Shown: positions 33,001 to 41,824 of the stretch, piece by piece | Position numbering within the stretch: position 1 is the first letter of the stretch | Layout: every line of letters begins with the position of its first letter | From: Brevinema_A sp051647535 | GTDB taxonomy: Bacteria > Spirochaetota > Brevinematia > Brevinematales > Brevinemataceae | Assembly (NCBI GenBank): GCA_051647535.1 | Contig: JBOFEA010000015.1 | Coordinates: 1-64,000 of the forward strand | Direction of reading: 5' to 3' | DNA: 64,000 bases | The notes under the pieces: generated by a model | Databases searched by the model: none | What the model was told of the DNA's origin: nothing | Seen by the model: the letters and a program-made list of their open reading frames with translations, nothing else | Position numbers and translations under genes: made by a program

Positions 33001-34422
33001 ATGTTTCAAAGTTCGTTATTTACTAATTTTCTTAAGATTTCCGAACCAATGACAGTACTTGCATTAATACTTTTGGTATTAAGCTTTTCTATTATTAAAA
33101 TGACAGAAAAAAAGAAAATAGATTTTTCTATCCGTATGATGATAGGATTAGTACTGGGTCTTGGATTAGGATTTGTAATTCAAGCAATCGCAGGATTCCC
33201 CGATAAAGAAACCATCATGTCCGAAACATGGATCCAACAAACCAAAGCATGGTACGGTTTATTTGGTAAAGCATTTGTCAGTTTTATCAGAATGCTTGTT
33301 ATGCCGATTATTATGGTATCAATGATTCGAGTTATTTTAACACTAAAATCCGATTTCGATATAAAAAAATTAGTAGGCAAAACCTTGTTTTGGCTGTTAT
33401 TTACTACAGGAATTTCAGCTATTGTAGGAATTACCCTTTCATTATCAGCAAATTTAGGCAGTGATATTACCGTAGCTCAACAACATTCACGATCAGCAAG
33501 AGAAATGACTAATATCATCAGCGTACTTCTCAATTTGATTCCGGCAAATCCAATCAAGGCAATGGCTGAAGATAATGTTGTCGGTGTGGTAATCTTTGCA
33601 TCATTAATCGGGTCTTCCGCTCGGATTATGCGAACAAAAGAAAAATACCAAGCTATTATTAATTTATTTGCAGAACTGATCGAAGCATCATACAGAATTA
33701 TTATGTCTATGGCCATGACGATCATCAAGTTTATGCCTTATGCAGTTATTGCCCTCATGTCGGAAACACTTGTATCTTATGGATTATCTGCAATTAAAGA
33801 AGCATTTTTGTTTATTGTTCTGATTTATACCTCATCAGCAGTAATGATTGTAATATATATTATTCTTATTGCCATACATGGATTAAATCCTGTTATTTTT
33901 CTAAAAAAATCTATGTCTGCATGGTTGATGGCATTTTCAAGCCGTTCTTCTGTAGGATCCTTACCGGTAACTATCTCAACATTAGAAAAGCGATTAGGCG
34001 TCAATTCAAGTACTGCAAATTTCGTAGCTTCTTTAGGTTCTACAGCAGGAATGAACGGTTGTGCAGGCTACTTCCCTGCAATGGTAGCTATCAGTGTTGC
34101 TGTGATGACAAACACTCCTATCGATGCTAGTTTCCTTATCATGGTAGTATGTATAGCAATATTAGGTTCTTTAGGAATTGCAGGAATACCCGGCAGTGCG
34201 ACAATGGCAGCTTCTATTATGCTTTCCGGAATCGGTCTCAGCCAATATTTTTATCTACTGGCTGTTGTTTTAGCCATCGATCCTATCATTGATATGGCTC
34301 GGACAATGATCAACGTAGCAGGTGCAATGACATCTGCAGTTTGTATAGATAAAGAAATGGGCACATTAAATATTTCCACGTATAATTCATCTGAAACAGA
34401 CGAAATCGAAAACGATAAATAA
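33001..34422 (+). CDS. tcyP: Dicarboxylate/amino acid:cation symporter, TcyP-like
   Basis: Glutamate-transporter-fold symporter (DAACS) with about eight membrane spans and two re-entrant hairpins. The segments AFSSRSSVGSLPVTI, STAGMNGCAGYFPAM and GIAGIPGSATMAASIMLSG match TcyP-type L-cystine transporters. Start at 33001: GGAGG lies 5 bases upstream; the TTG at 32989 overlaps it and is excluded. A candidate promoter is TTGAAT/TATAAG (32953-32982). The following CoA-disulfide reductase, 32 bp away, supports a cystine/thiol role. Cystine is inferred; acidic amino acids remain possible. Confidence 0.82.
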   Translation: MFQSSLFTNFLKISEPMTVLALILLVLSFSIIKMTEKKKIDFSIRMMIGLVLGLGLGFVIQAIAGFPDKETIMSETWIQQTKAWYGLFGKAFVSFIRMLVMPIIMVSMIRVILTLKSDFDIKKLVGKTLFWLLFTTGISAIVGITLSLSANLGSDITVAQQHSRSAREMTNIISVLLNLIPANPIKAMAEDNVVGVVIFASLIGSSARIMRTKEKYQAIINLFAELIEASYRIIMSMAMTIIKFMPYAVIALMSETLVSYGLSAIKEAFLFIVLIYTSSAVMIVIYIILIAIHGLNPVIFLKKSMSAWLMAFSSRSSVGSLPVTISTLEKRLGVNSSTANFVASLGSTAGMNGCAGYFPAMVAISVAVMTNTPIDASFLIMVVCIAILGSLGIAGIPGSATMAASIMLSGIGLSQYFYLLAVVLAIDPIIDMARTMINVAGAMTSAVCIDKEMGTLNISTYNSSETDEIENDK

Positions 34423-34454
34423 TGATATAAATAATAATATTTAGGTAGGTAATT

Positions 34455-35789
34455 ATGCAATTTCTTATTATCGGCGGTAATGCGGCAGGTATGTCTGCAG
34501 CAACACGCATACGCAAAAATATTCCGGATGCTTCTATTACCGTACTGGAAAAAGGCAATATTGTTTCTTTTGGTGCATGTGGACTTCCTTACTTTGTTGG
34601 GCATGAATTTGATCAAATTGAAGACATGATCGCCAGACCATTAGAGGCATTCCAAAAATCAAATATTAATGTTCTTCTCCATCATGAAGTATTGTCTATT
34701 GATCCATCAAAAAAACAAGTGACAGCCGTTAACAAAGAAAATAAAGAAGTATTGTTCTCTTATGATAAAGTATTAATTTCTACAGGAGCTTTTCCTATTA
34801 AACCTCCTATTCCCGGTATTGATCTTCCCGGAGTTTTCACGTTGACAACAATGGAAGACGGTATTGAATTAAGGAACGAAATCGAAAAAAGCTCTGTACA
34901 AAATATTGTGATTATCGGTGGAGGATTCATTGGATTAGAAACTGCTGAAGCAATGCTTCATTCCAAAAAAAACGTCACTGTAATAGAAATGGAAAATCAT
35001 GTCAGTGCCAAAGTATTTGATCCGGAAATCACAGATTTGCTTCATCAAAATTTGAAAAAACACGGTGTACATCTGCGATTAAATGAAAAAGTCCTTTCCA
35101 TCGAAGGAAAAGACTGTGTAGAAAAAATTACAACAGATAAAGGTTCTTATCCGGCAGATTTGATAATTACAGCAGTCGGCTTTGCACCCGCAACCAAATG
35201 GTGCCAAAATATCAAATTGGAAATGCTGGGAAATGGAGCTATTGTTATTGACGATCTCGGAAAAACAAATATTCCGGATATTTATGCTGCAGGAGATTGT
35301 GCTACAATTAAACATGCAGTGATTCAACAAAACCAATATATTCCTCTTGCAACAGGAGCCAACAAATTAGGAAGATTTCTCGGAGACGTCATGTCAGATA
35401 AGTCTACAGCACCTTTTCAAGGTTCCTTAGGATCATCAGCTCTCCGTTTTATGGACTTTGAAGCAGGTCGTACCGGATTAAGCGAATATCAAGCCAAAGC
35501 CTTCGGATTTAATTATGGTACTAATTTTATCAAAGATTTCAATCATACCAGTTATGTTCCCGGAAGAAGCGAAATCTTTATCAAATTAATTTATGATAAA
35601 GACTCTCGAATAATCTTGGGAGGCCAAATCTGCGGTAAAAAAGATGCTGTATTAAGAGTTGACGTTCTTGCAGCAGCTATTTTCAAAAAAATGACTGTAG
35701 AAGAATTAGGTCAGCTTGATCTTATCTATGCACCTCCTTTTGCACGTACTTGGGAAGCTTTAAACATTGCAGGAAATACCTGTAAATAA
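34455..35789 (+). CDS. cdr: CoA-disulfide reductase / NADH oxidase-like flavoprotein
   Basis: FAD- and NAD(P)H-dependent pyridine nucleotide-disulfide oxidoreductase. FAD-binding IIGGNAAGMSAATRIRK starts the protein; the single redox cysteine is in SFGACGLPYF, typical of CoA-disulfide reductases and NADH oxidases rather than a CxxxxC dithiol. NAD-binding is IVIIGGGFIGLETAEAM and the second FAD motif is IYAAGDCA. A C-terminal dimerisation domain completes 444 aa. It follows the cystine-type symporter, suggesting reduction of disulfides arising from cystine uptake. NADH oxidase or polysulfide reductase activity is an alternative. Confidence 0.85.
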   Translation: MQFLIIGGNAAGMSAATRIRKNIPDASITVLEKGNIVSFGACGLPYFVGHEFDQIEDMIARPLEAFQKSNINVLLHHEVLSIDPSKKQVTAVNKENKEVLFSYDKVLISTGAFPIKPPIPGIDLPGVFTLTTMEDGIELRNEIEKSSVQNIVIIGGGFIGLETAEAMLHSKKNVTVIEMENHVSAKVFDPEITDLLHQNLKKHGVHLRLNEKVLSIEGKDCVEKITTDKGSYPADLIITAVGFAPATKWCQNIKLEMLGNGAIVIDDLGKTNIPDIYAAGDCATIKHAVIQQNQYIPLATGANKLGRFLGDVMSDKSTAPFQGSLGSSALRFMDFEAGRTGLSEYQAKAFGFNYGTNFIKDFNHTSYVPGRSEIFIKLIYDKDSRIILGGQICGKKDAVLRVDVLAAAIFKKMTVEELGQLDLIYAPPFARTWEALNIAGNTCK

Positions 35790-35820
35790 TTTTCAAAAAC
35801 AACTACTCAAAAAAAAAATA

Positions 35821-35845
35821 AAAAAACCTCATTTGAGGTTTTTTT
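35821..35845 (+). terminator. Rho-independent terminator after cdr
   Basis: AAAAAACCTCA (35821-35831) pairs with TGAGGTTTTTT (35834-35844) around a TT loop; a T-run continues to 35850 with one A. Confidence 0.88.
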
Positions 35846-35850
35846 ATTTT

Positions 35851-35903
35851 GATAATAAATTAATATACTAAACATGATGACTATAATATATTAATTTATT
35901 ATC
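35851..35903. repeat. 17-bp perfect inverted repeat
   Basis: GATAATAAATTAATATA (35851-35867) and TATATTAATTTATTATC (35887-35903) are perfect reverse complements separated by 19 bases. A partial further copy (TATATTAATTATAT) follows at about 35907. Could be an operator or a hairpin; it begins right after the cdr terminator. Confidence 0.8.
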
Positions 35904-35958
35904 TGGATATATTAATTATATGATGTTGCTGATGACATGAGTATAAATATACGTTAAT

Positions 35959-36290
35959 ATCTTTTTAATTCTTCAGAATGCGATTGATAATTATATCCTT
36001 ACACTATTCCTAATTCTGTTCTTATTGATTTGTCTTATCTTTTTAATTCTTCAGAATACGATTGATAATTATATCCTTACACTATTCCTAATTTTGTTCT
36101 TATTGATTTGTCTTATCTTTTTAATTCTTCAGAATGCGATTGATAATTATATCTTTACACTATTCCTAATTCTGTTCTTATTGATTTGTCTTATCTTTTT
36201 AATTCTTCAGAATACGATTGATAATTATATCCTTACACTATTCCTAATTCTGTTCTTATTGATTTGTCTTATCTTTTTAATTCTTCAGAC
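35959..36290. repeat. 78-bp tandem repeat (4 units plus 20 bp)
   Basis: Units at 35959-36036, 36037-36114, 36115-36192 and 36193-36270, plus a 20-base partial unit. Units differ by single bases (GCG/ACG, CCT/TCT, CTG/TTG type). The length is a multiple of three and one plus-strand frame stays open from 35947 to 36339, giving 26-residue hydrophobic repeats with core ICLIFLILQNTIDNYILTL. There is no ATG at the start of that frame (first plausible start TTG at 36025) and no ribosome-binding site, so coding is doubtful. Confidence 0.92.
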
Positions 36291-36466
36291 CATATTTACT
36301 GATTTTTCTAAATTTTTGGTCCTTTCATATGTTTATTAATTATATATTTATTAATTAATTATCTACTCTTTCTCATATTAACATTTCCCTCCAAACTCAT
36401 ATACTAAAAATAGTAATCATAAATAGTTTAGTCAAATATTTTTATTCAATCAGCTATACTCAAAAG

Positions 36467-36495
36467 TTGCAAAAAAACACATTTTCACATAGAAT
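36467..36495 (+). promoter_or_regulatory. Predicted promoter of fliP-fliQ-fliR-flhB
   Basis: TTGCAA (36467-36472) running into an A-tract, 17-base spacer, TAGAAT (36490-36495), 39 bases before the fliP ATG. Confidence 0.65.
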
Positions 36496-36534
36496 ATTAT
36501 TTGAATTACAAATAATATTAACGGGGAAAACTAA

Positions 36535-37296
36535 ATGAACTCAAAAAAAATTTTATGGTATCTATTCATGTTCATAAGCATGTTTTCATCAGTAAAACCT
36601 TTATATTCTCAACAAATAGCTATTCCAACCGTTAACTTCAACATTGCTCAAGCCAAAACACCTCAGGAAGTTTCATTAGCATTACAAATATTATTTTTGT
36701 TAACGATTATATCATTAGCGCCGTCTTTGCTGATACTAATGACGTCATTTATACGAATTTACATTGTATTATCTTTCGTCGGCAGAGGTATCGGCACACA
36801 AAATCTACCACCTACTCAAACTATTGCAGGATTATCATTATTTTTGACATTATTTGTCATGTTTCCTATTTTGAAAGAATCATATCAAAGCGGTCTGCAG
36901 CCTTATTTCGAAGGAAAAATTTCCATCAACGAAGGTTATACAAAAAGTATTGCACCTATTAGAAAATTCATGTTCCAAGAAACATCAGAACGTTATATTT
37001 ACCGTTTTATCCAGCTTGCACATATTGATAGACCGAGAAATCAAGATGATGTACCGACTTATGTATTAATACCGGCATTCGTACTGAACGAAATTTCGAT
37101 TGCATTCTACATGGGCGTCCTTATCATGATTCCATTTACCATTATCGATATTATCACAGCCGGAACCCTCATGTCTATGGGAATGATGATGGTACCACCG
37201 GTCACAATCTCTTTTCCAATAAAAATTCTCTTATTTGTACTGGCAGACGGTTGGGATTTATTAGTTGACAAGCTTATTCAAAGCTTTTTAAGATAA
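36535..37296 (+). CDS. fliP: Flagellar export gate protein FliP
   Basis: Inner-membrane component of the FliP-FliQ-FliR core of the flagellar type III export gate. 253 aa with an N-terminal signal-like helix and four membrane spans. Family signatures: SLAPSLLILMTSFIRIYIVL, LFLTLFVMFP, LIPAFVLNEI, and the C-terminal TLMSMGMMMVPPVTISFPIK. The first gene of the cluster; the usual upstream partners fliL-fliM-fliN-fliO are not here, and it has its own promoter. GGGG precedes the ATG. fliQ follows after 20 bp. Confidence 0.96.
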   Translation: MNSKKILWYLFMFISMFSSVKPLYSQQIAIPTVNFNIAQAKTPQEVSLALQILFLLTIISLAPSLLILMTSFIRIYIVLSFVGRGIGTQNLPPTQTIAGLSLFLTLFVMFPILKESYQSGLQPYFEGKISINEGYTKSIAPIRKFMFQETSERYIYRFIQLAHIDRPRNQDDVPTYVLIPAFVLNEISIAFYMGVLIMIPFTIIDIITAGTLMSMGMMMVPPVTISFPIKILLFVLADGWDLLVDKLIQSFLR

Positions 37297-37316
37297 ACTT
37301 TCAAGGAGAGTGAAAT

Positions 37317-37586
37317 ATGTCTCAAGGATTAATTTTACGTCTTGTTAATCAAACAATGATAGAATTACTTTTTTTAAGCATTCCTATCCTAGGAATTACA
37401 ATGTTATTAGGATTAATTATTTCTATATTTCAGGCAACAACATCCCTCCAAGAACAAACATTAACATTTGTGCCTAAATTTATTATTGTCACTATACTGC
37501 TGGCATTAGCAGCTCCTTTTTATACAACAAGAATGCTGAACTTCACAAATGCTATGTTTTCTCTAATTGCAACAGCAAAATTATAG
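37317..37586 (+). CDS. fliQ: Flagellar export gate protein FliQ
   Basis: 89-aa protein with two transmembrane helices that packs around the FliP-FliR core of the export gate. The family block GLIISIFQATTSLQEQTLTF is exact in pattern, followed by the second helix FIIVTILLALAAPF. The length is normal. AAGGAGAG lies before the ATG. fliR begins 7 bp after the stop. Confidence 0.95.
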   Translation: MSQGLILRLVNQTMIELLFLSIPILGITMLLGLIISIFQATTSLQEQTLTFVPKFIIVTILLALAAPFYTTRMLNFTNAMFSLIATAKL

Positions 37587-37593
37587 CGTACAT

Positions 37594-38373
37594 ATGATTT
37601 TTGAATATTTTCAACAACATTTTCAAACATTTTTAATTATTTTTGCTAGAATATTTGGTTTATTATTGACATTACCTGTACTATCATCTGGTATTCCTGC
37701 ATTTTCGAGAGCAGGATTATCATTTTTCACAGCTTTATTAAGTGCACCAATGATTATTGGTGAAAAAATGATTCCATCAAATTATTCTAATCTTATGGAA
37801 TTCGGTATTATTGTCCTAAGCAGTTTATTAATAGGATTAATAATAGGATTCATTGTACAAATCACCATATCGGGTATTCAGCTTTCAGGAGCCGTATTTT
37901 CGACTACAATCGGATTAACACTCAGTGAGTCTCTTGACCCGTTAACGCAAACAGAAGCTCCGGTTATTGGTAATTTAATCTCTGTATTAATCATGTTATT
38001 GTTTATCCGAACAGAATCACATATTATTTTCATAGAAATGATCATATTATCTTTTAGAAATATGCCTGTACTCGATACATCTACTCTGAGTAATTTTTCG
38101 GTATCACTGAAAGCGGCTTCAGCAGTTATTCTTATACTGGCATTTAAGATTTCACTTCCTATTATAGCAGTAACCATGCTGTTAGATACGGCAACAGGGA
38201 TTATTGGACGTGTTGCTCCTCAATTCAACATTATGATTATGGGATGGAATATAAAAATTATTGCAGGATTTATAATACTTTGGATGATTTTACCGGGAAT
38301 TATGGATTTTGGAACTACGCTATTCAAGGAATTGTTTAACTCTATCGCCATGCTGTTGAAGATAAAAAATTAA
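37594..38373 (+). CDS. fliR: Flagellar export gate protein FliR
   Basis: Third export-gate core protein, about 259 aa with six hydrophobic segments. Characteristic parts: FARIFGLLLTLPVLSSGIPA near the start and the central IGFIVQITISGIQLSGAVFS, then FKISLPIIAVTMLLDTATGI and IIGRVAPQFNIMIMG. The ATG at 37594 is chosen because an upstream TTG start would overlap fliQ and add non-homologous residues; no good Shine-Dalgarno is seen, so translation may be coupled to fliQ. flhB follows after 13 bp. Confidence 0.95.
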   Translation: MIFEYFQQHFQTFLIIFARIFGLLLTLPVLSSGIPAFSRAGLSFFTALLSAPMIIGEKMIPSNYSNLMEFGIIVLSSLLIGLIIGFIVQITISGIQLSGAVFSTTIGLTLSESLDPLTQTEAPVIGNLISVLIMLLFIRTESHIIFIEMIILSFRNMPVLDTSTLSNFSVSLKAASAVILILAFKISLPIIAVTMLLDTATGIIGRVAPQFNIMIMGWNIKIIAGFIILWMILPGIMDFGTTLFKELFNSIAMLLKIKN

Positions 38374-38386
38374 ACAGGAAACAGAT

Positions 38387-39568
38387 ATGCATTCTTTTTT
38401 GAATACTCTACCACATTGGACAGACATATTAGAAATCAATAACAGTATTTTTGAAAGCTTTGACCTACAGCGATTTGCTTCTGCAGAAGATGAAGGCAGA
38501 ACAGAAGAACCTTCCGAGTCGAAAAAACGCAAATCCCGTGAAGAAGGAAACATTCCTCTTTCACAAGAATTAATTGGAATTATAGTATTTTTAGCAGTCT
38601 TTTTTACCGTTGTTATTTTTTGGAAATACTTTTTCGATTCGCTTTTCAGATTAATGAAGCAAAGTTTAAATAGTATTGACTCGGCAGTTCTTTCGCAAAA
38701 TAATGTCCAATCTCTTATGACAACACTACTGTATGATATATTAAAAATTTTGGGTCCTATATTTGGAATTGCAGTATTAAGTACGTTAGCGGCATCATTA
38801 GCACAAACCAAATTTTTATTTTCCATCAAAAAGATTTCTCCGGATTTCAAACGGGTATTTGGAAATATTTTACCCAATTTAAAAAAAATGTTTTGGTCAA
38901 AACAGGCATTATTTAATTTAGGCAAATCAATGGCTAAAGTGATTGTTGTATTTGGAATTGCATTTATTTTTCTTGTAAACGATTTGGGACAAATCATATC
39001 ATATATTCATATGGAAAATAACAAAGCTTCAGGGCTTATGTTTGGATTGATTGTGAAATTCACAGGATTTTCAGGAATTATTCTATTAATTTTGGCAGTG
39101 ATTGATTATATTTTTCAATACCGGGAATACATTGAGTCTCTAAAAATGACCAAACAAGAAGTTAAAGAAGAATTCAAAGAACAAGAAGGAAATCCGGAAA
39201 TCAAACAAAAAATCCGCCAATTAGAAAGCAAATTAGGATTAAGAAGAATGATGTCGGCAGTACCTTCAGCCGACGTCATTATCACAAACCCAACCCACTA
39301 TGCCGTTGCAATAAAATATGATAGATCATATATGAATGCACCGATTGTTGTAGCCAAAGGAACAGACAGAACAGCATTAAAAATCAGGGAAATCGCCCGT
39401 GAAAATAATATTCCTATTCATGAAAACAAACCGCTTGCTCGAGGATTATACGGTTCTGTGGATGTAGGGGACGAGATTCCATATGAATTTTACAAAACTG
39501 TTGCTGACATTCTATCGCTTGTATATACAAAATCGCCCCTATCTCAAAGAAATGTTCCTATAAGTTAA
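38387..39568 (+). CDS. flhB: Flagellar export switch protein FlhB
   Basis: Substrate-specificity switch of the flagellar export apparatus. The N-terminal ~60 residues form a cytoplasmic tail with RTEEPSESKKRKSREEGNIP, then four membrane spans, then a cytoplasmic domain with the autocleavage site NPTH (Asn301-Pro302). The following HYAVAIKYD and PIVVAKGTDRTALKIREIA blocks are typical. The 393-aa length is slightly longer than average because of an N-terminal extension of ~30 residues before the usual RTE start. Followed by an 88-bp gap with a poly-T tract and possible promoter before flhA. Confidence 0.95.
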   Translation: MHSFLNTLPHWTDILEINNSIFESFDLQRFASAEDEGRTEEPSESKKRKSREEGNIPLSQELIGIIVFLAVFFTVVIFWKYFFDSLFRLMKQSLNSIDSAVLSQNNVQSLMTTLLYDILKILGPIFGIAVLSTLAASLAQTKFLFSIKKISPDFKRVFGNILPNLKKMFWSKQALFNLGKSMAKVIVVFGIAFIFLVNDLGQIISYIHMENNKASGLMFGLIVKFTGFSGIILLILAVIDYIFQYREYIESLKMTKQEVKEEFKEQEGNPEIKQKIRQLESKLGLRRMMSAVPSADVIITNPTHYAVAIKYDRSYMNAPIVVAKGTDRTALKIREIARENNIPIHENKPLARGLYGSVDVGDEIPYEFYKTVADILSLVYTKSPLSQRNVPIS

Positions 39569-39574
39569 CAATAA

Positions 39575-39603
39575 TTGCCAAAAAAACGTTTTTACACTAA
39601 ACT
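39575..39603 (+). promoter_or_regulatory. Possible internal promoter before flhA
   Basis: TTGCCA (39575-39580) followed by an A-tract, 17-base spacer, TAAACT (39598-39603). It shares the TTGC(A/C)AAAAAAAC box with the fliP and flhF promoters. Confidence 0.45.
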
Positions 39604-39656
39604 AATACATATTTGAATTTCAAAACTATGCTTTTTTTTTTTAAGAAGGATTTATT

Positions 39657-41750
39657 ATGGCTGAATCTCAAACACAAGTTGGAATCCAACATGGATTGAA
39701 AGCACTAAATACAATATCAAAAAATTCGGATATTTTTGTAGCATTAGCAGCAATAGGAAGCGTCTTAATGCTGATTATTCCTATTCATCCGATTTTACTG
39801 GATTTCTTTTTGATGCTTAATTTATCAATGTCATTTTTAATTATTCTTTCCACGCTTTATGTACGAAAACCGTCAGAGTTTTCCGCATTCCCAACATTAA
39901 TATTATTTTCAACGGTGTTCGGACTTGCATTGAACGTATCTTCAACACGATTGATTCTAACTAAGGGAAATGCCGGCAATATTATTACTGCATTTGGAAA
40001 TTTCGTTGTTTCGGGAAATTTGATTGTTGGATTTATCATATTTATCATTTTGCTTGCGATTCAGTTTTTAGTCATTACCAAAGGTGCCACACGTGTATCG
40101 GAAGTAGCAGCACGTTTTGCACTGGATGCCATGCCGGGCAAACAGCTTGCTGTTAATGAAGATTTGAATTCCGGAGCAATCAACGAAGAAGAAGCAAGAA
40201 AAAGACGGAACGAATTAACAATGGAAGCAGGATTTTACGGTTCTATGGATGGTGCGTCCAAATTCGTATCCGGAAACGTTCAAATGGCGGCAGTTGTGCT
40301 TATTGTAGACGTGGTTGGTGGATTAATTATAGGTATGACGAACGGTATGGATATAGGAGCTGCTGCAGACAGGTATATTACACTTACAATTGGTGACGGA
40401 TTGGTTTCACAAATTCCATCACTCTTAATTTCTGTTGCAACAGGTATTATTGTCACTCGAAATTCCGCTAATGAAAAATTTGCGGCTGATGTAGCAAAAC
40501 AAGTTGTCATGCTTCCTAAAACTCTTTTTATTACCGGCGGATCTGTTATTTTTATGGGTATTTTACCCGGATTTCCGTTTATGCTGTGTTTTTTCATCGG
40601 CATCCTCATGATAGGTTCCGCATATATTATGAACAAAGCCGAATCGGAACAAAAAAATCAAGCAGTTATTGACAAAGAAATGGCCGATCAACAATCCGCA
40701 GCCCAACCTACCATTCAAGATATTCTTCACGTAGATCCAATGAGTATGGAAATAGGATACAGCTTGATTCCTCTTGTTGACAAATCGCAAGGCGGAGATC
40801 TCTTGGAACGTATCAAATTAATGAGACGTCATATAGGTTTGGATATAGGAATTCTTGTACCGCCGATACGTATAACCGATAACGTAAGTGCAGATGTACA
40901 AGAATATATTATTAAAATTCGAGGTACCGAAATCGGAAGAGGAAAAATATTTCCCAACCGTTTGCTTGCAATGAATCCTAAAAAAGATCTCGCCCTTATC
41001 GAAGGAATAGAAAGTTTGGAACCGGCATTCAATCTTCCTGCAAAATGGATTGTTCCCGAAGACCGTGCTAAAGCCGAACTCCAAGGATTTGATGTTTTCG
41101 ATCCTCCATCTGTTGCAGCTACCCACTTAACAGAATTAATCCGTAAAAATGCCTTCGACCTTTTAACAAGGCAAGATGTTCAAAATATGATGGATGCCCT
41201 TCATAAAGAATATCCAACCGTTGTAGACGATGCATTAAGAAACTCAAATATAGGTGAAATTCATAAAATTCTTCAAAATCTGCTTAAAGAACGTATTAAA
41301 ATTCGAAACATGGTGCCCATTTTGGAAACTATTGCCGACTATCGTACGGGTATGCCTCATTTAGACGCTCTAACCGAACAAGTCCGCGAAGCTATGAGCC
41401 GGCAGATTATATCCGATCCATCTATAAGCAATAATAATACTATAAAAACCTTATTATTAGACAGCCACTGGGAAAAAATTCTCAGCGAATCCGTGGAAGA
41501 TACTCCTCAAGGATATGTGTCCACACTAGATAACGAATATATGAATCGATTTATCCACTCAGCAGGACAAATAATTGAACAAAAACTTAGTGAAGGAATC
41601 AATCCTATTATTATATGTTCCAAAAGAATCAGAAGATTAGTAAGAGAAATACTTTCCCATTCTTTCCCAAGTACTAATATTATTGCTTATTCGGAAATAC
41701 CCCCAAATATCAATATAGAGCAATTAGGTCTTATACCTTACCAAAATTAA
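39657..41750 (+). CDS. flhA: Flagellar export gate protein FlhA
   Basis: Largest subunit of the export gate; its cytoplasmic ring binds chaperone-substrate complexes and it couples export to the proton motive force. 697 aa: about eight membrane spans in the first ~330 residues with the conserved loop GFYGSMDGASKFVSGN, then the cytoplasmic domain (PLVDKSQGGDLLERIKLMR, RLLAMNP, THLTELIRKNAFDLLTRQDV). AAGGA precedes the ATG directly after an 11-T tract. Standard length and domain order. Confidence 0.97.
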   Translation: MAESQTQVGIQHGLKALNTISKNSDIFVALAAIGSVLMLIIPIHPILLDFFLMLNLSMSFLIILSTLYVRKPSEFSAFPTLILFSTVFGLALNVSSTRLILTKGNAGNIITAFGNFVVSGNLIVGFIIFIILLAIQFLVITKGATRVSEVAARFALDAMPGKQLAVNEDLNSGAINEEEARKRRNELTMEAGFYGSMDGASKFVSGNVQMAAVVLIVDVVGGLIIGMTNGMDIGAAADRYITLTIGDGLVSQIPSLLISVATGIIVTRNSANEKFAADVAKQVVMLPKTLFITGGSVIFMGILPGFPFMLCFFIGILMIGSAYIMNKAESEQKNQAVIDKEMADQQSAAQPTIQDILHVDPMSMEIGYSLIPLVDKSQGGDLLERIKLMRRHIGLDIGILVPPIRITDNVSADVQEYIIKIRGTEIGRGKIFPNRLLAMNPKKDLALIEGIESLEPAFNLPAKWIVPEDRAKAELQGFDVFDPPSVAATHLTELIRKNAFDLLTRQDVQNMMDALHKEYPTVVDDALRNSNIGEIHKILQNLLKERIKIRNMVPILETIADYRTGMPHLDALTEQVREAMSRQIISDPSISNNNTIKTLLLDSHWEKILSESVEDTPQGYVSTLDNEYMNRFIHSAGQIIEQKLSEGINPIIICSKRIRRLVREILSHSFPSTNIIAYSEIPPNINIEQLGLIPYQN

Positions 41751-41763
41751 ATTATAATAAAAA

Positions 41764-41792
41764 TTGCAAAAAAAACATATATGTATTATACT
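41764..41792 (+). promoter_or_regulatory. Predicted promoter of flhF-flhG
   Basis: TTGCAA (41764-41769) plus A-tract, 17-base spacer, TATACT (41787-41792), 32 bases before the flhF ATG. Confidence 0.6.
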
Positions 41793-41824
41793 AATAAGAA
41801 TTACACAAAAATAACGAGGTATTA

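Larger units (their letters stand above)
35846..36534. other. Non-coding stretch between cdr and fliP
   Basis: Contains a 17-bp inverted repeat (35851-35903), a 78-bp minisatellite (35959-36290), about 170 bp of plain AT-rich DNA, and the fliP promoter (36467-36495). No tRNA or other RNA gene recognised. Confidence 0.7.

Noticed and set aside
35959..36290. CRISPR array or IS remnant
   Set aside because: The 78-bp units are head to tail with no spacers, no transposase and no terminal repeats.
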